Shown one piece after another: positions 1 to 5,192 of a stretch of 5,192 nucleotides of DNA. Source of the DNA: Cytophagaceae bacterium (GTDB lineage Bacteria > Bacteroidota > Bacteroidia > Cytophagales > Spirosomataceae); the NCBI GenBank assembly GCA_947471105.1, contig CANIYB010000185.1, positions 1-5,192 of the forward strand. Direction: 5' to 3'. The notes beneath the pieces are model-generated. The model was not told the DNA's origin, did not search any database, and saw only the letters and a list, made by a program, of their open reading frames with translations. Made by a program: the position numbers and the translations under genes. Position 1 is the first letter of the stretch. The number at the start of each line of letters is the position of its first letter.

Positions 1-122
1 GCAGCCATGCAAAGTATTAAAAAAACCAATAACCAAAAGCTGAATTGATATGGCTTCAAAAAACCATAAATACGGCGAATAATGCGTAAATCAACGATCT
101 TACCTTGAGTGGAATCTTTCAA
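1..122 (-). CDS. ABC exporter (permease-ATPase fusion), N-terminal fragment, cut by window edge
   Basis: Reading the minus strand from a TTG at 122-120 gives 40 codons open to the window edge, beginning (M)KDSTQGKIVDLRIIRR. A basic, amphipathic stretch (about residues 7-26, ending GFLKPYQ) is followed by a very hydrophobic segment (about 27-40, FSFWLLVFLILC) that looks like the start of the first membrane helix. This arrangement, with 'RRIYGFLKPY' just before helix 1, is typical of MsbA-like half-transporters of Bacteroidota; the ATPase domain would lie outside the window, so family assignment is an inference. An in-frame TAA at 128-126 leaves no room for an earlier start. The TTG overlaps the upstream gene's TGA as TTGA (122-119). 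The only in-frame ATG (8-6, codon 39) would remove the conserved leader and part of helix 1, so TTG is preferred. Substrate unknown. Confidence 0.55.
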   Translation of the reverse strand, partial: MKDSTQGKIVDLRIIRRIYGFLKPYQFSFWLLVFLILCMA

Positions 123-298
123 GACTTAGCATTGGGTTGAGGTAAGTCATCAGAAAATGTAGGAAATGAGGTTTGGCAAGAACCACAGCCTTTGGCGCAA
201 CCCGCATTTGAACGAGCAAAAAAGGCGTTATACACCATTCTGATCACATAAAAGACCGCTGCAGCAAAAACGATAAATATCAATACTTCTTCCATCAT
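119..298 (-). CDS. FeoB-associated Cys-rich small membrane protein
   Basis: A short gene of 58 or 59 residues. Two adjacent ATG codons are possible starts: 298-296, which overlaps the phosphatase stop as ATGA, and 295-293, a TGATG junction; the stop is TGA at 121-119. Numbered from the second Met, residues 4-18 form one membrane helix (VLIFIVFAAAVFYVI), followed by a short basic stretch and the cysteine cluster C33-x3-C37-x2-C40 in AGCAKGCGSCQ. The tail is polar and proline-containing. One N-terminal helix plus a glycine-rich CxxxCxxC cluster is the layout of the FeoB-associated Cys-rich family, tiny membrane proteins often found beside the ferrous iron transporter FeoB; their biochemical role is poorly defined, and metal or Fe-S binding is only a guess. 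No feoB is visible here. It sits between the phosphatase and the exporter gene with overlapping junctions on both sides, implying coupled translation. Confidence 0.82.
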   Translation of the reverse strand: MMEEVLIFIVFAAAVFYVIRMVYNAFFARSNAGCAKGCGSCQTSFPTFSDDLPQPNAKS

Positions 299-1101
299 TT
301 ATCTAAAAACCATTTGCGTTGCAAAGTTGATAAAAATTCATCAAAAATAGGTCCTGCTCCGATAATTTCTCCACTAAAAATTACATCCTCACCCCCACTG
401 AAATTAGTCACGTGTCCACCGGCCTCCTCAATAATTATTTTTCCTGCTGCCACATCCCAAGGCTTTAGATTTGCCTCAAAAAATCCTTCAAAACGACCAC
501 AAGCCGTATAGGCTAAATCGATGGAGGCCGCTCCCATTCGTCTAAGTCCATGCGATTTCTGCATTAATTCCTTTAATAAATCGAGGTAACGATCCTGATA
601 TGAAAAATCATAATAAGGAAATCCGGTCGCCAACAAACTTGTAGCCAATGTTTCAGCAGGTGAAACTTGAATCGATTTATCGTTTAAAAAAGCCCCATTT
701 CCTTTGGAGGCATAAAACATCTCGTCCTGATTGGGCTCATAAATCATGCCTAAAATGGGCTGCTTGTTATAAATCAATCCCACCGAAACCGCATAAATAG
801 GTAACCCATGTAAGAAATTCGTGGTGCCATCTAAAGGATCAATGACCCAATAATACCCATTGCCAACCTCATCGTAAGTAGAATCACTCTCTTCAGCGAT
901 AAATTGTGCTTCTGAAAAAATGGCCGACAAACCCTCTTTTAATTTCGATTCGGCTTGTTGGTCTACAAATGAAACCAAGTCATTCGTTCCCTTGTAAATA
1001 ATATCCCCTGATTTTACTTGGCTGATCGCCGACTGAATCCATTGACCCGTTTCTCTAACGCATGGCAGAGCCTTCGCTAATAAAGCCTTTGAATCCATCA
1101 T
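295..1101 (-). CDS. suhB: Inositol-1-monophosphatase family protein (SuhB-like)
   Basis: This 268-residue protein matches the usual length of SuhB/IMPase enzymes, Mg2+-dependent cytoplasmic phosphatases that hydrolyse myo-inositol phosphates and related sugar or nucleotide phosphates. The metal-binding motifs are all present: the E70-E71 pair in IAEES, the signature DPLDGTTN (D88, D91, T93) and the C-terminal WDVAAG (W215, D216). The stretch GLRRMGAASIDLAY (about 185-198) is also typical. There is no signal peptide or membrane helix. Two adjacent ATGs (1101 and 1098) can serve as start; the first lies 5 bp after the protease stop, so translation is likely coupled. Its stop overlaps the next gene's ATG. 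Exact substrate cannot be read from the sequence: relatives acting on histidinol phosphate or PAP share the same fold. The symbol is given by family resemblance; a role in rRNA transcription like E. coli SuhB should not be assumed. Confidence 0.9.
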   Translation of the reverse strand: MMDSKALLAKALPCVRETGQWIQSAISQVKSGDIIYKGTNDLVSFVDQQAESKLKEGLSAIFSEAQFIAEESDSTYDEVGNGYYWVIDPLDGTTNFLHGLPIYAVSVGLIYNKQPILGMIYEPNQDEMFYASKGNGAFLNDKSIQVSPAETLATSLLATGFPYYDFSYQDRYLDLLKELMQKSHGLRRMGAASIDLAYTACGRFEGFFEANLKPWDVAAGKIIIEEAGGHVTNFSGGEDVIFSGEIIGAGPIFDEFLSTLQRKWFLDK

Positions 1102-1106
1102 AAATA

Positions 1107-3233
1107 CTATTTAGGAGCGTTTAATTTAGCTACTTTGGGGCTTAATGCTTGAAGCCAATCGGCTACAATTTGTTGCGTTTCCTTCAAATAAACATCTTTT
1201 GCATGTTTATCGGCCGTCGATTTTGCTTTTTTATCTGCATCGGTTTCAGAGGTCGTAGGTCCATTGCCACCTGACAATGCATCCTCTACCGCTTGGGTCT
1301 CATCTGGTTTTTTCTTTTGATCATCCAATTCTTTCTTCCGCTTGGTTAAATTCAATGAAATGGAATTGGTTTCTTTTATTTTTTTCCAACGATTAAAATC
1401 GTCTTTTAATTTCACCAAATCTGGTTTCGTTTTTAAACGAACATTAAAGCCCGTTTGCACTTTGGAAAGTACCGCTGGGTTAACATGCAAGGTTGGCGTA
1501 AAGATCGTAGAAGCAATCATATCCCATGGCAAAGCGCTTGGCTGAGAACTTTCCCCAAACTCCTCAGCAGAAAATGCTGATGGCATGGCAAAATCAGGAC
1601 TCACTCCTTTATGTTGGGTTGAGCTACCATTAATGCGGTAAAATTTCTCTAAGGTGATTTTCAATTGGCCCACCGGCTCTTTTTCGTTGGCCATGTAATT
1701 GTCTAAATCAACGACCGATTGAACCGTACCTTTCCCGTAAGATTGCTCGCCTACGATAATACCTCGCTTATAATCTTGAATGGCAGCAGCAAAAATCTCC
1801 GAAGCCGAAGCAGAAAAACGGTTGATCATAATCGCCAAAGGTCCGTCATAGGATTGCTCTGGATCACGGTCTAATTCTTGCGTTATCTTGCCGTCCGATT
1901 GCTTTCTTTGAACAACAGGTCCTTTGGTAATAAACAAACCCGTTAAATCGATTGCCTCAATTAATGAACCTCCCCCATTGTTGCGAAGATCTACAATCAA
2001 TGCATCGATTCCTTCTTGCTTAAATTCCCCTAAAAATTTCTTTACATCTGACGTGGTCGATTTAAAATCGGCCTCACGCTTTCTTGCTCCCTCAAAATCT
2101 CGGTAAAACATCGGAATAGTGATCAAACCTAATTTGATTTTTTTGTCGCCTTGATTGAAAACCAGCACTTCTTTCTTTGCGGTTTGCTCTTCTAATTTAA
2201 TTTTTTCACGAACGATTCGGATCTCGTTGGTCGGCGAACCTGTCACCCCTGAAGCAGGAAGAATTTTGAGACGGACCACAGTGCCTTTAGGCCCACGAAT
2301 TAATTTGACGGCGTCATCGGTAAACCAACCAATCACATCAACGAAGCTACCGTCATCGCCTTGGGCTACCCCCACAATACGGTCTTTGGGATTTATTAAT
2401 TTACTTCTAAAGGCTGGGCCACCTGGAACCAAATCCTGAATGGTCACATAATCACCCTCTAACCGAAGCGTTGCCCCTATACCTTCAAAGCTTTGAGCCA
2501 TGTCCTTATTGAACTCCTGGGCTGCTTTCGGTATCATATACGAAGTGTGTGGATCGATACTTTCCGTGTAAGCATTCATGAAAATTTGAAATACATCCTC
2601 AGACTTAGTACGTGCCATGTATTTTTCGGACCTGGCGTAACGCTCCTTCATCTCACGAACGGCAGTGGTATCCGCCTTGCCGCCAATTTTCCAATCTAAG
2701 AATTGACGTTTAATATCTTTGCGCCAAAAATCGTTTAGCTCTTCCGCAGTCTTTGCCCAAACGGCTTTATCTCGATTAGGCTGATACGTTTCATCCGAGT
2801 TAAAGTCAAAAGGTTTATTTAAAACAGCATGAATAAACGCATAACGCTCCTTGTAACGTGTTTGATATAAATTATAAATTTGGAAAGCTGAGGTAAGATC
2901 CCCAGCGCTGAGTTGCTCGTCGATGGTAAATCTAAACTTCTCCAAATCTTCAATGTCTGAGGCAACAAAAAATACTTTATTAGGATCTAGCTCCTTGATG
3001 TACGCATCATAAATTTTAGAAGACAAAGAATCATTAACAGCTATTTTGCGGTAATGATAATTGCTCAAAATCCCAAAAACCAATCGCTCGACCTTTTTCT
3101 GAGTTTCCGTTGGTTTTAAATCACCCTCTTGATAATGGGCATTGCTGCCAGGTAAATCTCCTTGCGTTTTGCCGTGAAGAAAAAGGACAAAAATGAAAGA
3201 TATGGGAATTAAAAGCGGCAGTATCTTCTTCAT
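1107..3233 (-). CDS. prc: Carboxy-terminal processing protease, Prc/Tsp type (peptidase family S41A)
   Basis: This 708-residue periplasmic serine protease is close in length to E. coli Prc (682). The N-terminus (MKKILPLLIPISFIFVLFLH) is a signal peptide or uncleaved anchor. In order follow a helical N-terminal domain (about 45-235), a PDZ domain starting at FEGIGATLR (about 247-326) that in this family senses substrate C-termini, the S41 protease core (about 365-545), and a Lys-rich C-terminal helical domain (about 555-700). The catalytic dyad is S476 in RFSASASEI and K501 in SYGKGTVQ, exactly 25 residues apart as in Prc and plant CtpA; DLRNNGGGS (415-423) is the conserved glycine-rich loop. 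The family trims or degrades exported proteins from their C-termini, including cell-wall hydrolases in some bacteria. The stretch about 632-680 is rich in Lys, Asp and Thr and looks disordered. The gene starts 21 bp after the isomerase stop, so the two are probably co-transcribed. Confidence 0.95.
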   Translation of the reverse strand: MKKILPLLIPISFIFVLFLHGKTQGDLPGSNAHYQEGDLKPTETQKKVERLVFGILSNYHYRKIAVNDSLSSKIYDAYIKELDPNKVFFVASDIEDLEKFRFTIDEQLSAGDLTSAFQIYNLYQTRYKERYAFIHAVLNKPFDFNSDETYQPNRDKAVWAKTAEELNDFWRKDIKRQFLDWKIGGKADTTAVREMKERYARSEKYMARTKSEDVFQIFMNAYTESIDPHTSYMIPKAAQEFNKDMAQSFEGIGATLRLEGDYVTIQDLVPGGPAFRSKLINPKDRIVGVAQGDDGSFVDVIGWFTDDAVKLIRGPKGTVVRLKILPASGVTGSPTNEIRIVREKIKLEEQTAKKEVLVFNQGDKKIKLGLITIPMFYRDFEGARKREADFKSTTSDVKKFLGEFKQEGIDALIVDLRNNGGGSLIEAIDLTGLFITKGPVVQRKQSDGKITQELDRDPEQSYDGPLAIMINRFSASASEIFAAAIQDYKRGIIVGEQSYGKGTVQSVVDLDNYMANEKEPVGQLKITLEKFYRINGSSTQHKGVSPDFAMPSAFSAEEFGESSQPSALPWDMIASTIFTPTLHVNPAVLSKVQTGFNVRLKTKPDLVKLKDDFNRWKKIKETNSISLNLTKRKKELDDQKKKPDETQAVEDALSGGNGPTTSETDADKKAKSTADKHAKDVYLKETQQIVADWLQALSPKVAKLNAPK

Positions 3234-3254
3234 AAATTTTGTAATGTTTCAAAC

Positions 3255-4037
3255 TTATTTTTCTATTTCTAAAAGTTCTACTTCAAAAACCAAAGCAGAA
3301 TAAGGTTTAATCGTTTGACCTCCTCCACGAATTCCATAGGCTAATTCTTGGGGAATATATAATTTCCACTTAGAACCCACTGGCATTAATTGGAGCGCCT
3401 CAACCCAACCCGGGATCACACCTGAAACTGGAAATGAAACTGGCTCACCTCGTTGGACCGAAGAATCAAACACGGTACCATCTATCAAAGTTCCGTGATA
3501 ATGAGTCTTAACTTTATCCGTCGCCAAAGGTTTTGGACCTGCACCCATTTTAATCACTTTATATTGCAGACCACTTGCAGTTGTCATAACAGAATCCTTC
3601 TTTTTATTATCCGCCAAAAACTTTTCGCCAGCCTCTTTATTCGGAAAAAATTGTTTCGCGTTTTCAGCTGCTTGGCGCTCTTGATTTTTCATCATAAATG
3701 TGTTCATGATATTTTGGCATTCAGCCTCAGTCATGGACAATTTATTTCCCGTCATTACGGACGCAAAACCTTTGGCAACCATCTCCACATTTAAGGTTAC
3801 ACTTTGCGATTTAAAATTTTGGGCGACCAAAACACCTACCGCATAGGAAACGGAGTCTAAGGAAGTATTAAATTTCAAGGCAGATTTAGATGCATCAGAA
3901 CTTTTGGCTTTGGAAGCAACCGAATTAGATTTGGGTTTTGAGCTTTTATTAGCAGGGACTTTTGTTTGAGCTAACAATGAAAAAGTGGATGAGAACATCG
4001 CACAAAGAATAATAAGCTTTAAATAAGGGAATTTCAT
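3255..4037 (-). CDS. FKBP-type peptidyl-prolyl cis-trans isomerase, periplasmic (FkpA-like)
   Basis: This 260-residue exported foldase catalyses cis-trans isomerisation of proline bonds. Residues 1-24 form a Sec signal peptide with likely cleavage near SLLAQ; C12 lacks a convincing lipobox, so a lipoprotein is unlikely. Residues 25-53 are a Lys/Ser-rich low-complexity linker. Residues about 58-145 resemble the helical FKBP N-terminal dimerisation domain (SVSYAVGV near the start), and 155-260 form the FKBP catalytic domain. The pocket residues known from FKBP12 can be matched: Y180, F190, D191, F202, V207, I208, W211, Y234, I243 and F251, so the domain should be active. Overall length and domain order resemble E. 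coli FkpA (270 residues). It is the first gene of the minus-strand block and precedes the Prc protease by 21 bp, suggesting a shared envelope folding and degradation role. fkpA is plausible, but orthology is not shown. Confidence 0.93.
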   Translation of the reverse strand: MKFPYLKLIILCAMFSSTFSLLAQTKVPANKSSKPKSNSVASKAKSSDASKSALKFNTSLDSVSYAVGVLVAQNFKSQSVTLNVEMVAKGFASVMTGNKLSMTEAECQNIMNTFMMKNQERQAAENAKQFFPNKEAGEKFLADNKKKDSVMTTASGLQYKVIKMGAGPKPLATDKVKTHYHGTLIDGTVFDSSVQRGEPVSFPVSGVIPGWVEALQLMPVGSKWKLYIPQELAYGIRGGGQTIKPYSALVFEVELLEIEK

Positions 4038-4064
4038 ATTAATTTAATTAGGTAAATAAAGTTT

Positions 4065-4095
4065 CGAAGATAATGAAAAATGACTCTTTCCCAAG
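4065..4095 (-). promoter_or_regulatory. Candidate promoter of the isomerase-protease operon
   Basis: On the minus strand a CTTG (4095-4092) is followed after 19 bp by TATCTTCG (4072-4065). Compared with the Bacteroidota primary sigma consensus TTTG / N19-21 / TAnnTTTG, each box has one mismatch. The -7 box ends 27 bp before the isomerase ATG at 4037, which would give a short leader. A weaker rival -7 box, TATGTTTA, lies further upstream on the same strand (near 4127-4134) but has no obvious -33 partner. The match is partial in very AT-rich DNA, so this is tentative. Confidence 0.35.
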
Positions 4096-4173
4096 AATTT
4101 TAACGCCAATTAACAAGGGAAATTTTAAACATATTTTATCATTCTAAAAAAAGTCTAAATTAAAAGGTCTTTT

Positions 4174-4200
4174 TTTGAATATTTTATGGGAATATTCAAA
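4174..4200. repeat. Perfect 10-bp inverted repeat with 7-bp spacer
   Basis: The arms TTTGAATATT (4174-4183) and AATATTCAAA (4191-4200) are exact reverse complements, separated by TTATGGG. The dyad overlaps the predicted -33 element of atpA. It could be an operator for a dimeric regulator. A hairpin role in RNA is unlikely because it lies upstream of the predicted atpA transcription start and has no GC pairs to speak of. In AT-rich DNA a chance dyad cannot be excluded. Confidence 0.6.
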
Positions 4201-4217
4201 TTTCGTGACTAATTTTG
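4185..4217 (+). promoter_or_regulatory. Candidate atpA promoter (Bacteroidota sigma-A type)
   Basis: TAATTTTG at 4210-4217 matches the Bacteroidota -7 consensus TAnnTTTG perfectly. TATG at 4185-4188, 21 bp upstream, matches three of four bases of the -33 TTTG box. Transcription would start around 4222-4227, leaving a leader of about 40 nt before the ATG at 4267. The only exact TTTG nearby (4174-4177) lies 32 bp from the -7 box, too far for standard spacing. Assignment is by motif only, but the perfect -7 box at a sensible distance makes it credible. Confidence 0.55.
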
Positions 4218-4266
4218 CACCCGAATTTAGTACAATTTATCAAAATCAATAAACCACCATTTCGAT

Positions 4267-5192
4267 ATGGCATCAGTAAGACCAGATGAAGTTTCAGCCA
4301 TCCTTAGGGAGCAGTTATCGCAGGCTAAAACGCAAGCAGAATTAGAAGAAATAGGCACCGTACTCCAAGTGGGTGATGGTGTGGCCCGTATTTACGGTCT
4401 TTCGAATGTTCAAGCCGGAGAATTAATTGTTTTCGAAAATGGCTTAAAGGCATTAGCCTTGAACTTGGAGGAAGACAATGTGGGAGCCGTACTTTTAGGA
4501 GATTCCAAATTAGTGAAAGAGGGTGATACCGTGAAGAGGACCAATATGATTGCTTCTGTTCAGGTAGGTGATGGGATTTTGGGACGTGTTGTGAATACGT
4601 TAGGAGAGCCTATCGATGGTCATGGACCGATCACGGGTACTTTATATGAAATGCCTTTGGAGCGTAAAGCACCGGGAGTAATTTTCCGCCAACCAGTAAC
4701 TGAACCATTACAAACAGGAATTAAAGCGATAGACGCTATGATTCCGGTTGGACGTGGTCAGCGTGAGCTTGTGATTGGTGATCGTCAAACAGGAAAAACA
4801 GCTGTTTGTATTGATACGATTATCAATCAAAAAGAATTTTTCGATAAAGGGGAGCCGGTTTATTGTATCTATGTGGCCATTGGTCAAAAAGCAAGTACAA
4901 TTAAGCAAGTAGAGCAAACCTTGCGTAAAGCTGGAGCGATGGACTATACGGTAGTTGTGTCGGCTTCTGCTGCTGATCCTGCGCCAATGCAGTTTTATGC
5001 TCCATTTACAGGTGCAGCCATCGGCGAGTTTTTCCGTGATACCGGTAGACCTGCTTTGGTTGTTTATGATGATTTATCAAAACAAGCAGTCGCTTACCGT
5101 GAAGTTTCATTGTTGCTTCGTCGCCCACCAGGTCGTGAAGCCTATCCAGGAGACGTTTTTTATCTTCACTCGCGTTTATTAGAGCGTGCGGC
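4267..5192 (+). CDS. atpA: F1Fo ATP synthase subunit alpha, N-terminal part, cut by window edge
   Basis: An open frame of 308 complete codons starting MASVRPDEVSAILREQ and continuing past the right edge; the full protein is usually about 510-525 residues, so roughly the first 60 percent is here. The alpha subunit is part of the cytoplasmic F1 head at the inner membrane, where alpha and beta alternate; its nucleotide sites are non-catalytic. Seen in order: the N-terminal helix that contacts the delta subunit (about 1-25), the beta-barrel domain (about 28-95, with GDGVARIYGL), then the nucleotide-binding domain with Walker A GDRQTGKT (171-178), the IYVAIGQKAST segment (201-211), Walker B strand ALVVYDD (263-269) and LRRPPGREAYPGD (284-296). 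The ATG at 4267 gives the expected N-terminus and there is no strong Shine-Dalgarno, as usual for Bacteroidota. No atpH precedes it: the upstream neighbour is divergent, so atpA heads its own transcript. Confidence 0.97.
   Translation, partial: MASVRPDEVSAILREQLSQAKTQAELEEIGTVLQVGDGVARIYGLSNVQAGELIVFENGLKALALNLEEDNVGAVLLGDSKLVKEGDTVKRTNMIASVQVGDGILGRVVNTLGEPIDGHGPITGTLYEMPLERKAPGVIFRQPVTEPLQTGIKAIDAMIPVGRGQRELVIGDRQTGKTAVCIDTIINQKEFFDKGEPVYCIYVAIGQKASTIKQVEQTLRKAGAMDYTVVVSASAADPAPMQFYAPFTGAAIGEFFRDTGRPALVVYDDLSKQAVAYREVSLLLRRPPGREAYPGDVFYLHSRLLERA

Larger units (their letters stand above)
4038..4266. other. Divergent intergenic region between the isomerase operon and atpA
   Basis: This 229-bp non-coding stretch is visibly AT-rich and separates two divergently transcribed units, so it must carry both promoters. 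It contains an A7 run (4146-4152), a T7 run (4170-4176), a perfect 10-bp inverted repeat (4174-4200) and one promoter-like motif in each direction. I see no convincing small ORF, RNA gene or intrinsic terminator. Confidence 0.85.

Noticed and set aside
314..511. 65-codon plus-strand open frame opposite the phosphatase gene
   Set aside because: Fully antisense to the conserved C-terminal part of the IMPase, with a Pro/Ser/Lys-rich product without domain features.
1102..1106. Possible separate promoter between the protease and phosphatase genes
   Set aside because: The gap is only 5 bp and no TAnnTTTG-type box with a partner was noticed just upstream; co-transcription explains the layout better.
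1342..2699. Several plus-strand open frames of 60-94 codons opposite the prc gene
   Set aside because: All are antisense to the protease coding frame, lack recognisable motifs, and are explained by codon composition of the real gene.
3453..3794. 113-codon plus-strand open frame opposite the isomerase gene
   Set aside because: It lies wholly antisense to a well-supported FKBP gene, its product shows no recognisable domain and is a string of Ile/Phe/His/Cys typical of reverse-frame translation, and no promoter-like motif precedes it.
4146..4176. Possible intrinsic terminator from the A7/T7 inverted pair
   Set aside because: The arms are almost pure A-T with a 15-bp loop and no GC-rich stem, and no gene converges on this divergent region, so termination has no purpose here.
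4708..5182. A minus-strand 69-codon frame and a plus-strand 75-codon frame inside atpA
   Set aside because: Both overlap the conserved nucleotide-binding domain of AtpA in other frames and give Cys/Leu/Phe-rich products with no motif.

Overview
The window reads as an ordinary chromosomal segment of a Bacteroidota bacterium, probably a Cytophagales-like lineage. The grounds are protein style (Prc-type protease, FkpA-like isomerase, the AtpA N-terminus), an AT-leaning composition, weak or absent Shine-Dalgarno sequences, and a TAnnTTTG-type -7 box upstream of atpA. The lineage is inferred from these features, not from a database search.

Layout: everything from position 1 to 4037 is one tightly packed minus-strand gene block. 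Read in transcription order it holds an FKBP-type periplasmic peptidyl-prolyl isomerase (4037-3255), a Prc/Tsp-type carboxy-terminal processing protease (3233-1107), an inositol-monophosphatase family enzyme (1101-295), a 58-59 residue FeoB-associated Cys-rich membrane protein (298 or 295 to 119), and the first 40 codons of what looks like an ABC exporter (TTG start at 122, running off the left edge). The gaps are 21 bp, 5 bp, a 4-bp ATGA overlap (or 1-bp TGATG) and a 4-bp TTGA overlap, so the block is very probably a single operon with translational coupling at its distal end. A 229-bp divergent intergenic region (4038-4266) separates it from atpA on the plus strand, which runs off the right edge after 308 complete codons. 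That region contains a promoter-like motif facing each way and a perfect 10-bp dyad overlapping the atpA -33 position.

The first two genes of the block fit together as envelope protein quality control: one folds exported proteins and the other degrades or trims them. The phosphatase, the Cys-rich peptide and the exporter have no obvious functional link beyond co-transcription. AtpA is the alpha subunit of the F1 ATP synthase; here no atpH lies directly upstream, so atpA seems to head its own transcript.

I found no mobile element, CRISPR array, RNA gene or defence system, and nothing that looks like a new system. The most useful extra results are the two left-end genes (one short, one truncated with a non-ATG start) and the structure of the divergent promoter region.
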